Source: Paragyromitra xinjiangensis
Taxonomy: Eukaryota; Ascomycota; Pezizomycetes; Pezizales; Discinaceae
Direction: 5' to 3'
NCBI GenBank assembly: GCA_038503065.1
Contig: JBCAMK010000004.1
Coordinates: 2,307,001 to 2,371,000, forward strand
Length of the DNA: 64,000 nucleotides
In this document: one piece after another, positions 1 through 12,927 of the stretch
How positions within the stretch are numbered: the first letter of the stretch is position 1
Layout of the letters: every line of letters begins with the position of its first letter
Program-made: the position numbers and the translations under genes
Notes under the pieces: generated by a model
Told to the model about the DNA's origin: nothing
Database searches by the model: none
The model's input: the letters and a program-made list of their open reading frames with translations, nothing else

Positions 1-179
1 AGGGAGGGCAGAGATGACAGCCAACCGGTGGATAGATTAGCATTATGCTAGCCCACAGGCAGGAGGGGGTACTGTAGTTGGTTTCTGCCAGTTTGATTTC
101 TCTAATGGGCGCAAGCAAGGAGGGGTCGAAGGCCGCGCAGCGGCCTGAGAGCCCGACCTGCTCGCTGTTGGAATAGCCT

Positions 180-330
180 GAGCTTCCTAATATGAGGTTT
201 TTCAGGCATGGCTTTGGGGGATGGAGATTAGTGAGAGACAGCCTGAGGCACCCGAGAGGCTACTGCATGAGTATATAGATCTAGACCGGAGGGCACTGCC
301 AGCCTCTAGAGATAGCTGGCTGAAAAGCTC
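180..330 (+). repeat. Diverged repeat, copy 1
   Basis: This segment resembles, in inverted orientation, the segment at about 1880-2095. Shared blocks include CTTCCTAATA.GAGGTT, GGGGATG.AGATTAG, TGAGAGACAG, CACCCGAGAG and GAGTATATAGAT. Many of the differences are C/T or G/A transitions, as expected of repeat-induced point mutation. A short open stretch runs through the copy from about 197 to a TAA near 350, but I cannot assign it to a family. I infer a relic of a transposable element. Confidence 0.6.
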
Positions 331-429
331 TGAAACCTAAAAGTTTAAGTCTATATCCAAGCCATATCCAGATCTTGATGCGGGCGAAGCCCGCAAATAT
401 CACTTGTCAATTATAATACAGTAGGAGGC

Positions 430-873
430 GGCGAAAGTTCTGCAAATCTTTGCTTAGCAACGGGGATGGACACCAATTTTTGAGATCAAAAAACAGGTGA
501 TATAGCCACCAAAGTCAATCGGAAAATTCCCTTAAGTTTCATTAAAATTGCAGAAGGCATAGACTAGGATGTTTATCGAACTTCTTGGGCACCCACCAGT
601 ACCATTGTTGAAAGATCCCGAAAATGGGATTTTTCATGATGATTGACAAGCCACCTACTGCTGGCAAATTGGCGCCAAGCCTTGACAAGGCAGTAAGCTC
701 TGGGCAACAACATCTAATTTCTCCCCCAAAACTACCTCAAAGAAGGCCAGAAAATATAGAATCATATTCCAAAGTATCACACTATTTTCTTGATCAGTTA
801 ACAGGTGCTCATACTCCCTGGTTGTTGTGTTGTGTAGTGATGAAAAGAAAGGCAGATTTGCAGAACTTTCGCC
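430..873. repeat. Segment bounded by 20-base inverted repeats
   Basis: The 20 bases at 430-449 (GGCGAAAGTTCTGCAAATCT) occur as an exact reverse complement at 854-873. The 404 bases between carry no recognisable gene. This may be a small non-autonomous element or part of the surrounding decayed repeat cluster. No target-site duplication was identified. Confidence 0.5.
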
Positions 874-938
874 TCAGACTTGTCTTGTCTTGAACCAACA
901 TCGCCATCACGAGCAACATACTCCTGCCTTGTCTACTA

Positions 939-1104
939 CCGTATTAACTTGAGAGAGTGGACTTGACGCTAAGACGTTGGAATTGCCTATAGAGGTAAGG
1001 CTCTAAAAAATTTCTGCTCAGCTTTGACCCCTTTAGCTGGCGCCTTACCTGTCGAGGCAATTCCAACGTCTTAGCGTCAAGTCCACTCTCTCGAGTTTAT
1101 ACGG
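939..1104. repeat. Long hairpin (63-base inverted arms)
   Basis: The arms 939-1001 and 1042-1104 are reverse complements apart from about six mismatches. They include a perfect core of about 38 bases. The 40-base loop lies at 1002-1041. A transcript would fold into a stable hairpin. I infer a foldback/MITE-like relic, because it sits in a repeat-rich tract without genes. Confidence 0.8.
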
Positions 1105-1355
1105 TATCCGAATATACAACCAGCCGTTCAGTAACCAAGAACAAGGGTGTTTACTAGTTAGAATTACTGTCAATAGAGCGTTCCGTTACAGGCAACTGGA
1201 ATCAAAAAAGCATGGAGATTTTTTTGCTATTTTCTTTTCCATCTAGAATTAGTGGACTTTTCAATTTAGAGGCCCATTCGGTTGCTAACTCAAAAACACG
1301 CAGACTTTTGATTATGGACAATATTCAAATAGAATGAAGGTCCATAACTCCCAGA

Positions 1356-1692
1356 ACAAGCCCTATCGAGCGAGATCGGCCGACAACCAAACCCAGAGTA
1401 AGCTGCAACAAAAGGTGAATCACACAAAAAAACCCAAAATTTGCAAGAGACTAAGATAAACCAGAAGTTTAAAAAGATTATAAACTAGGTCCACCCAACA
1501 ATAAATCTATAGAGTAGCGATTGAAAACTTTTTTTTATTTCCTCTGCAACTGTTCTTAGACGGACGCAATATTTAAAATAGGGAATTTGATAGAGTATAT
1601 ACACCCACCTAAAGCAGTGCGCGGTTCGAATAGAAGGGAGATCTGGGATCTCTAGGGCAAGCCCAACCGAGCAAGATCGGCTAACAACGCAA
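1356..1692. repeat. Short diverged direct repeats
   Basis: The sequence near 1356-1391 (CAAGCCC..CGAGCGAGATCGGC) recurs at about 1658-1692 (CAAGCCCAACCGAGCAAGATCGG). Several of the differences in the aligned core are C/T or G/A transitions. This fits RIP-type decay of duplicated DNA. No coding potential is evident in either copy. Confidence 0.4.
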
Positions 1693-1879
1693 TAGAAAAC
1701 AGATTAAAATCAAATATATGGAAGAGGCCAAGGTAGGCTTAAAGCTTGAAAGTTTCCGGATACATGTACCTATGGTTTGTCTCAAGGCCACCCAGGTCAA
1801 TGATAGCCTTGGTATACTAAAAAATCCACCCAAAAGAACTGTTGTAACAGTAGGCACGCTTGCAGGAAGGGATAGATCG

Positions 1880-2095
1880 ATTACTTATCCTCAGGAGGCT
1901 AGCAGCTCCCGCTATCTATATACTCGTGTAGTAGCCCTCTCGGGTGCCCGTACGCCCGAGTGCCTGTCTCTCACTAATCGCCTGTTTCATGCCCAGCTAT
2001 TTTTTCGGAATTATTATTTAAAAAGGTGCGATTCAGCCCAAATAGCTAATCTTCATCCCCTGAAGCTACGCCTAAGCAACCTCGTATTAGGAAGT
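1880..2095 (-). repeat. Diverged repeat, copy 2, with extra 72-base segment
   Basis: This is the inverted counterpart of the repeat at 180-330. It carries an additional 72 bases (about 1980-2051) bounded by the direct repeat CTAATC (1974-1979 and 2046-2051). The match to copy 1 resumes exactly on either side. Either a small insertion with a 6-base duplication occurred here, or copy 1 lost the segment by deletion between the direct repeats. Confidence 0.55.
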
Positions 2096-2639
2096 TCCTC
2101 CAGCAGACAACATAATCGCGATTGATTGATCAATTGATTTATTCGTTAGATAAGTTCAACTATCCAGGTTATGATCTACCGTACCTACATGTAGCCTGGG
2201 TGTACTCGGGGGTGTCGCTTAGTGATGCGACGCTTAGCAACCCGCTTGTGACCCAAATAAATATCCCCACTTTACTTTCCCCAAGCCTTTTAGGGCGAGA
2301 TAACGAAAGTAAGGCCTGCAGAGTAGATTATATAATTCTAATGACTTTGAATGTCTTAGTAGCCTATATTCTCAAAATTTGATGGGCTTTGTGGTATATA
2401 CATGTATTGGTATAGAAAAGTGCAATACTAAGCAGCACCCCCGGGCACAATATCAGAACATGGCCAGCGAGTGATTTATTATAGATGAAGTACCAGCAAG
2501 TACAGATAAATAGATAGATAGATAAATCATACATGCTACTAGCAAGTACTCTATAGTATAACTTTTAAAAAAAGAGCAGCCTATGGACCCACAGGCAGAA
2601 ACTAAAGCACTAGTAGCAACATAGCTACCTCAATAGTCC

Positions 2640-2900
2640 CAGTAAGCACACGAGAAATCTAATTACCTCCCTCAGAAGCCCCGCGACATCCGTTGATCTC
2701 TTCCCCCGCCTCCTTGATCGTAGCTTTTAACTGTCTTGCTACCTTTTAATCACCCTCCATAACCGCCAAATCTACGTTAACTTGCTTCAACTATCTCACC
2801 CTCTCCTCCTCCTTCGCTTCGTTGATCCTCCCTATAAGCGTTAATAACTCCTCCATAGTTGGCCTAGCCCCCGCCCCCCACACTCTTCACATCACCAGAT
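2640..2900 (-). pseudogene. Stop-riddled coding relic, probably from a transposable element
   Basis: Read on the minus strand from about 2900, one frame gives a charged, helix-rich protein segment (MEELLTLIGRINEAKEEER and onward). It is interrupted by several stops. The internal ones are TAG, TAA and TAG, and one upstream is TGA. The TAG and TAA stops are each one C-to-T change from a glutamine codon in a CpA context, and the TGA fits TGG-to-TGA. That is the signature of RIP. The composition suggests a gag-like or coiled-coil protein of a retroelement, but I cannot name the family. Confidence 0.5.
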
Positions 2901-3580
2901 CCCTGCTTTCGACTCAGGGGCAACTAAAATTCTCGTGAGGACAGCTGCAGGTTGGATTGAATTTCTATACTCGCTGAGTTAATTTACGACGGCTGCGATC
3001 AATAGAGGCGCGAACACTAAAATTCCAAACTTTCTCGCGAAACGGAAAACTTATCTTATTAGAACCTAATATGCATCTAGGGAAATGCAGGTGGGTGACT
3101 TGCCACTAATTCGAGTTCGTCCCCTCTTCGCTCTTAGGTGGGCTCTTCTAAAATTCCCGGCCCCGACGATTGTTACCGGATCCAAGATCTCCAGTCAGAA
3201 ACAGATTGAGCCATAATCTTAAGGGTAGCGGCTGACGAGAAAAATAGACATACTAATTTTGGCTAGAAAAGATAAATGCGAAAAAAAACCCTATTCAGGG
3301 CAAACTTATTTTGATTGTGAGACTAAGGCCTTGTATCGAGGACTCATTCTAATATTAATGGTGAAAATCCATACCGAAGAACCTCCACTTTAGATGCTCA
3401 TCGTCACTTCAAACTCTACCGTATGAAATAGCTATACTCGTGAATAATAAAATATTTGCTCAGACCCCACCCCACCTAGCCCTACGCTAATATGAGGAAA
3501 AAGCGATAGCGAGGCAAGTAGTGACTATTAGTGGGGGTAGCCCTGAGCAAGGTCAATTACCCAAAAAGTGATAAAAGAGG
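2901..3580. other. No gene seen
   Basis: This AT-rich stretch is full of stops in all frames. I see no gene, RNA or clear repeat in it. Confidence 0.4.
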
Positions 3581-3591
3581 TTACTTTGGAA

Positions 3592-3809
3592 TGATACTTA
3601 CAACCCTGGCTCCAGGATTGGCTCTGGCAGTCAGATAGATGCCTTCCGAGGACGCAAAATATTGGATGGTCTCCCTCCTACATTCGAGACCATCGGTTAG
3701 TAGGTGAGTGGGCGTACTGAGGAGATTTCTTTGATGCCGTAGGATTCTCATTTTCTCGCAGTTGGTGTTTCCCGGGAGGAGTTGTGTCAAGGTGTCATCC
3801 GGCCCATAG
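3592..3809 (-). pseudogene. Orphan exon-like ORF of unknown family
   Basis: A minus-strand open segment of about 70 codons is bracketed by an acceptor-like TTTTAG (near 3810) and a consensus donor GTAAGT (near 3590). The protein has ordinary composition and no motif I recognise. No flanking exons could be joined to it. It may be a surviving exon of a decayed gene or chance. Confidence is low. Confidence 0.2.
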
Positions 3810-5604
3810 CTAAAACTAGCAGTTACCTACTAACGAGCGAGACTAAATTTAGCTAGAGCCACACTAGGCCCAGAAGCCTAAAAGGCGTACTTCAGGTGTA
3901 GGGTAGGGGTAAGTCTGTCGACACCTGGCGGTGGCTGTGTTGGAGGAGTATCAAAACAGAGGTGACTGGGTCCAAACTTGAGCGAACTCTCATAGCTTAA
4001 AAACAGAATGAAATCGGAATTACCAGCGAATACTACTATAGTTATACTGTAAAAAAATCCAATTCGCGGTGAGGGGATTCACTATTTTTTTCCCACCGCC
4101 ACCACCACCGCCAGATGTTGGTAGAATTTTTATTTATTTTTTTTATAACGAGTCCTACTACAAAGAAGAGAACTACTAATACAGCAGGATAGACCCTTTA
4201 TTGGTATTCACTACACGGCGTAGAAGATGTTCAGTCTACATATTAAACTTCAACAATTTAATGAATAAAAAATAAAGGAACATAATCTCCTCTAAAAATT
4301 CATTCCCCGACCCGTAGGAGACGCAGGTATCAAAGAAATCAATCACATACCAATATCCTAAACCCCCACAGTCGATAGATTTACCTCCATCCCTGAATTA
4401 CTAAATTAAGAGGTGGGTAGCACCAGGGTTAGGGTTTTTGTATCTAAAGTTAGAAATGCTTGGGATAGAATGGCAAAGGTTCTCTCACATATAACCCTAG
4501 TTCCCTGAAAAACATGACCGAACTTGATGCCAAGACGTTACCTGCCTCTTAGTTTAGCACACTTTCTATCCCGAGCCATACCATAAGCTCTGTTGGATGT
4601 TCATCTAGGTCAATGATAGCCCATGCATCCTAAAAGATATCAATCCAGAAGAACAACCAGATCATGGCTAGTGATCGCTAATACTTCACGGCCATTTCTA
4701 AGAAAATTTACACCAGTTCCCGCAGAAATAGTAAAATTAATTATAGTGCCGGAATCGACAAACATGTGCTTATACGTGACCTGTAACGCAACCAGGTATG
4801 AGAATTTTTAAAGATTAGGCATAGGCTCGTTCCCATCCCTACGGCCTGAGGTTGCTACGCACAGTTGCCACTATGCTAGGGTTCGGATTGTATTCAGGCA
4901 AAGCATATGGAGATGGAACAGGCCTCACAGAGCAGAAAAACTCATCGTTTCACTTTCACACCTTTGAACCAGCAGCTCTAGGCTCCAAAATGTCGCATTT
5001 TTCTTCCCCCTGTAAGTGTTTCCACATCATCCAAAACCCAGCTTTTCAGTTTCGAAAAGCTCCCTGTTTACTATATAGCAAATCCCTGTATAGGATCATT
5101 TTCCTGAAAACCCTTCCTCTTTACTTATAATAGATCGCCAAAAGAGGTACACGCTTATTGATTCTACCATCATATCATAAAACTCCACGATTTGAGAGAG
5201 ATTCTAGTGCAAGTTGAACCCATTCGAATGATGCTACATAATGATCACAACCACAGGCTGCGTTTCAGTTTAGCGTTTTTATGGAGGTGACTACTATTCA
5301 AAGATTTACTTAAGTGCACGTCTTCCTGGCAGAATTGTCACTGTCAGAGTGTACTAGTACCATACCGCAGGTGGTTGGGTGTACTTAATAAACTCATCAT
5401 CATCATAGCTACAAGCTCCAGAATACCTCAAAAGCAAGATACAAGACAAGATGAAACATTATTACTTTCCCTCACTTTTTAGCCCTCTATATCTTGCTCT
5501 TCCCTCCTCCAAGCTCCTTCTTCGTCTGAATCCAAACCGAATAGACCTGAGTAGACGGCCTCTACATCAGAAATTTCGTGCTCAGAGAACCGATCCGGAT
5601 ACAT
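3810..5604. other. Gene-poor stretch
   Basis: I see no supportable gene. The stretch contains a telomere-like dimer at 4426-4436 and a short CAT microsatellite-like run near 5395-5406. The short open frames here have no recognisable content. Confidence 0.4.
4426..4436 (+). other. Telomere-like dimer GGGTTAGGGTT
   Basis: This exact 11-base motif is also present at 7291 and 34857. It lies in gene-poor repeat-rich DNA. Confidence 0.4.
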
Positions 5605-6843
5605 CTATTCAGCTGAAGTCCCTGGCTTAGCGACATGGGAGCGTAGATATCTGTTTCGATCTGCGGCGATGAAAAGTGCGCTACGGCCAGCCTTATTCGT
5701 GAAATCACGTGACCCATTATCCAATAGCATCTTCACCATTTCCTCATTTCCCTGCCTTGCTGCGACAGCAATTGCTCTCTTAAAAACACTAGGCACCCTA
5801 CCTCTCAAATAAGACATGTCGACATCACACCCCCTTTCCAAACTTTCCCTAGCCGCTACGACATCACCGCTTGCCACTGCCGCATAAAAGACCTCAAACT
5901 CGGCTTCTTTCTCACGAGTACGAGCATTGAACTTTTCCCAGAGGGGCCCGCAATCCAGGCCTCCGTATTCTCCCAGTTGCATGACTGTCGCCTCCCACTG
6001 GTCTTCAGCAGTGGGGTCAGCTCCATATTCTATCAAGAGTCGAACTGCCTCGTCCATGCCTCCGTATGCGGCATGATGAAGTGGGACTCGTTTCACGTCA
6101 TCTCTGGTATTCACGTTCGCGCCCCTCTCAAGCAAGAGCTTGACTGCCGCCTCGTTACGTCGATATGCTGCTTCGCTTATTGCCGTTCTTCCCCCATCAC
6201 CCTTAGATTCGATATCTGCCCCTTTCTCCGGAAGGGTCTTAATGAGTGTACTGTGTCCGTGAAGAAGAGCCCAGTGAAGTGCAGCCCTGTTCACAGGGTC
6301 AAGGGGTGTAAAATGGCGTTTGGGGACTTTGATTCTACGCCTGGGATCGCTACCAGGGTTGGTCTCAAGACCTTCCTCTGGTTCATCATCCGAAGGCTCG
6401 CTTTCGGAACTATCCACTAATCTGCCAGTCCTCCATTCAGTCGCCTGCTGCCACCACTTTTTGTGCTTTGCATTTTCATCTTTAGGATCATGTCTATCCT
6501 CCAAGATAAGATTCGCGCCTTGCTCCAGCACGAACTATACAATCTCGTTGTTGCACTCTCCAGGCGCAGTGAAGACAATCTCATCCACATTGGCGATTCT
6601 TTCGACTACTTTGATGTCGTCCCCCTTCTCTAGAAGAAATCGTATCATCTCCTCATTTTCATGAGAGGCGGCACAGAAAAGTGCAACTGTGGCATATTTC
6701 TCCTTGCAGGCTAGCTTTCGAATTTCTGGAATGAGGATGATGGAAAGTTGTTTGTTTGCTCGGAGTAGAGGACTGATGTTTCTGGGCTTGAGGTTTTTTG
6801 CAATGAGCAGTATCAGCTCCGTTGAGAGCTCCAGGAGCGGCAT
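5605..6843 (-). pseudogene. F-box/ankyrin-repeat gene interrupted by one in-frame TAG
   Basis: The frame opens with an F-box-like segment (MPLLELSTELILLIAKNL, ATG at 6843-6841) and continues into ankyrin repeats. One codon, TAG at 6537-6535, stops translation after about 102 residues. The same frame then continues for about 310 more codons without interruption, carrying further ankyrin repeats (for example TAISEAAYRRNEAAVKLLLE). The stop falls inside a repeat helix (NNEIV-stop-FVLEQGAN), where glutamine would be expected, so a single CAG-to-TAG change explains it. An intron removing it would cut into the repeat and is unlikely. Intact, it would be a protein of about 412 residues. F-box/ankyrin proteins typically link SCF ubiquitin ligases to substrates. 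A recent pseudogene is most likely; readthrough or a sequencing error remains possible. Confidence 0.75.
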
Positions 6844-7001
6844 GGCTCTCAGTAATGTGCTGCTCAAGCTTTAGGCGTTAGTTGATGAATCTTTTCGTCC
6901 ATATTCAGTTCTCCTCATTCTCCCACCGATAAAGCGACAAAACTAGCAAACTCACCCAAATCCGCTATGGCAGTAGCTAATCTCCTTTACCAGGATTACT
7001 C

Positions 7002-7133
7002 TCAAGACCTGTATACTTCAGCGAAAGTTTGTTGAAACCTGGAACAAACTAGGAGATTGAGAGGGATGCGTGTATCAATCAGGAGACAAAGAGTAAGGAT
7101 CAAAGCCGTCACAATGTCAGGCAGTGCAGCCAT
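7002..7133 (-). pseudogene. Short F-box-like fragment
   Basis: A 43-codon minus-strand ORF (ATG 7133-7131) begins MAALPDIVTALILTL and continues LNLLVCSRFQQTFAEVYRS. This resembles the first part of a fungal F-box domain (LPxE...L..C..F). It ends at TGA, and no continuation was found. It lies just upstream of the broken F-box/ankyrin gene, so it may be a relic of a related gene. The call rests only on this short resemblance. Confidence 0.25.
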
Positions 7134-7290
7134 TCTATTATGATCATGAAGTCTCACTCGACTTACAGACCAGAAAGATATGTTCAACAACCACTTTTTT
7201 TACCAACAAGGCTGAAACTACTCAGAGCCCATAAGATTATACTTAAGAAAAGTGTATTTCCTACCGTACCATTGTTTCGTTTATTGGTCG

Positions 7291-7301
7291 GGGTTAGGGT
7301 T
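7291..7301 (+). other. Telomere-like dimer GGGTTAGGGTT
   Basis: A short interstitial TTAGGG-type motif lies 169 bases upstream of the spc2 start. It is one of five in the window and could be a telobox-type promoter element. Confidence 0.4.
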
Positions 7302-7469
7302 ACAGTGTTCAAGAGCCTCATCACCCTTTAGGTGTAGCGCAACCGTAAGACATCTTGGCGGACGCAGAGGACACGGTGCTTAGTGCAGCTTCAACATCAA
7401 TCCCAACCTCGAATCTCTCGACAATCCGAATACATCAAGAAACCTATACCAGAAATACCAGTTGCAAAC

Positions 7470-8269
7470 ATGCCGGAGAAACCAAAAGTCAATCTCAATG
7501 CTCTCTCAGGTACATTTCATCCCCTCTGTCTCGAGTTTAGCGAACCTCAAACTGACATCGAACCTATTCCCAGAGCTCAAAAACACAACCGATGATATGA
7601 TAGCTCCCGTTCGTAACCCCTCTATTTGTTGCTTGAGGTGCAACTTTATGTGGAGGGCATCTGGTTAACACACACTTAGTACCTAAAATCCCTCGGCTAT
7701 AAACAGAGTCACACCCTAACAGACGTGCGCCTTGCTATCGGTTTTACCGCGTGCATCATCGCTGGCGTTACCTTTTACTTCGACTGGACCGCCGGATTTG
7801 AAGCAGCAAAATCTTGGACACTCTACGCGGTCATCGCGTATTTCGCCCTTAACACGGCGCTGACATGGTGGATAATGTTTATCGAGGGTGGAAAGGTGTA
7901 TGTAGGGCAGAAGGACGGTATTAAGGTAAGTTCTACTTCGAGTCCTACCCGTTAAAATGGAAAATTCGGGTGAAACTTTCTTAAAGCAGGCTTACTAACA
8001 TGGCGAATCTACAGATAACCCTCACATCGCACACAGAAAAGCACTCACCATTCTACCATCTCAAGATCGTTACCAACCTACCTGGCACAACCGCTGCCCA
8101 AACTGTCAAAGAGAAGAGTTCATTCACAAATTGGTTCGACCAGAAAGGCTATTTCGTTGAGAAGCCATTTAAGGCCTTTCTGGAGGACTCCATACCTGTA
8201 CTCGCAGCCAAAACCCCAGAGGCTATCGCATTACTAAAGTCAAAAAGCAAGACGGCGAAGAAGGCTTAA
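7470..8269 (+). CDS. Signal peptidase complex subunit 2 (Spc2/SPC25)
   Basis: Spc2 is a non-catalytic subunit of the ER signal peptidase complex, which removes signal peptides from secretory proteins. Four exons fit: 7470-7509, 7574-7608, 7680-7925 and 8015-8269. They give 191 residues, close to the family's usual length. Introns use GTACAT, GTTCGT and GTAAGT donors. CTGAC and CTAAC branch points are visible in the first and third. The protein carries the family's LKNTTDD segment near residue 15, then KQSHTLTDVRLAIGF before the first membrane helix (about 42-60) and a second helix (about 70-92). EGGKVYVG and TSHTEKHSPFYHL follow, and the end is lysine-rich. The ATG at 7470 was chosen because it leads straight into the conserved N-terminus. 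Confidence 0.93.
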
Positions 8270-8483
8270 TTGATACCAGTTTTTCTTTATTCCCTTTTTC
8301 TTGTCTTTTAGGCGCATGTACTTTATACAAAGGGGTTGGCGAGGAAGTAGAAACTTGTGGCGTGTGCTGTGATTACCAAGCCTGGTTACTATCACGTACT
8401 GGGGACCCTCAAGGCAGGAAAAAGTATCTTTTTTATATGCTGAGCCTGATGACGCTCTATTCTGTGCTGTAAATTTACACCTC

Positions 8484-9159
8484 CTACTTCTTCGCCCTTC
8501 GTAGCGCTTCATAATGCGCCTGTAATGCTACAAGATCATTTCCCGCCCAACCAACCTCATTATTGTACGGACTGCCAGTATTAAACGTTCTACCCACCGT
8601 CAGCTTTCATCCCCACAAACCCCAACGAAAGCTCTAGACACCACCCAGACTCTAGAGCAAAAAGGGAAACCTACTCAGGAAACTTCAAATTGATAGTCCC
8701 ACTCGACTTCGAGTCCTGAAACAAACTCCGATCAGCAGCAGCACGCTCAATCATGACCGTATGTCTGTCATTCCGTTCCTCCCACTCCTTCTGCAAATCA
8801 CCGTAATACTGGATAGCGCGTGAGAGTGGGTTGCCGTTCTCGCCAGAGACGGATTGTTCGAATTTGTACAACGCCAAACAGCCGACTGCTGCTGCAATAG
8901 AGATATAGAACCCCTTGCTAAAACCTAAATTCGCCCACCTCTCCCATCAGTGCCATTTTATTTCCCCGCATGATGAGTTGGGATGAGTACTCTCTTCTGG
9001 GTAAACAGGTGGCTTGGTCGTATCGATGATTCTCTCGCCTTCAGGTGTGTCCGGAAGTGGTGCTTTGCCCTTTTTTGCGTCAGAGAGAGTTGCGTTGGTG
9101 CGCCTGGCGAGCAGGGCTCGTGAGGAGCAGGCGAGTGCCCTGCTGCGGACGGCGAACAT
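8484..9159 (-). CDS. Complex I accessory subunit, 17.8 kDa type (mitochondrial NADH dehydrogenase)
   Basis: The protein starts with an arginine-rich mitochondrial presequence (MFAVRSRALACSSRALLARR). It then has FSKGFYISIAAAVGCLALYKF, a single membrane segment, and EWEERNDRHTVMIERAAADR, typical of the fungal 17.8 kDa subunit of respiratory complex I. The last exon is 8484-8589, reached by a good intron (8590-8674, GTAGGT donor, CTGAC branch). It supplies FNTGSPYNNEVGWAGNDL. An in-frame TGA lies at 8949-8947 just before the membrane segment. It can be removed only by a 66-base intron, 8925-8990 (GTACTC donor, TTTAG acceptor), which gives a 174-residue protein and keeps phase. Without that intron the conserved-looking WERWANLG would be retained but the gene would be broken. 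The family call is from memory of the conserved core. Confidence 0.75.
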
Positions 9160-9282
9160 TGTGTATAGATGCGATTGAGCGGAGACGGGTAGTGGGGTAT
9201 ATTGCCGATATCAAGGTGTTTCGATGTTCACGATATGGTGCCAAGAGGTGGTGGAAACGACGCCAAGATGTAGACTGTAGGA

Positions 9283-9294
9283 CCCTAACCCTAG
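9283..9294 (-). other. Telomere-like dimer (CCCTAACCCTAG)
   Basis: This short interstitial motif lies 124 bases upstream of the complex I subunit start. See the finding on telomere-like motifs. Confidence 0.4.
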
Positions 9295-9501
9295 GAAGGA
9301 TTGATGTAATTCAGACACAAGATGTCACTCGATATAGCTTCATGCAAACTAGAAGAAATTTCTCACAGGAGCCAGTAGCCTTATAAAAATTTTTACTATA
9401 TAAAGCCAGGATATACCGCTACCCCCCATAAGAACAAGAACACCCGACCCCAACCATGAGTATATCCCAATAACGAAAACCCACCATGGGATTCTAACCC
9501 C

Positions 9502-12927
<3,426 letters not shown>

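Noticed and set aside
1621..1640. GGTTCGAAT resembling a tRNA B box
   Set aside because: No matching A box, acceptor stem or anticodon arm could be drawn around it.
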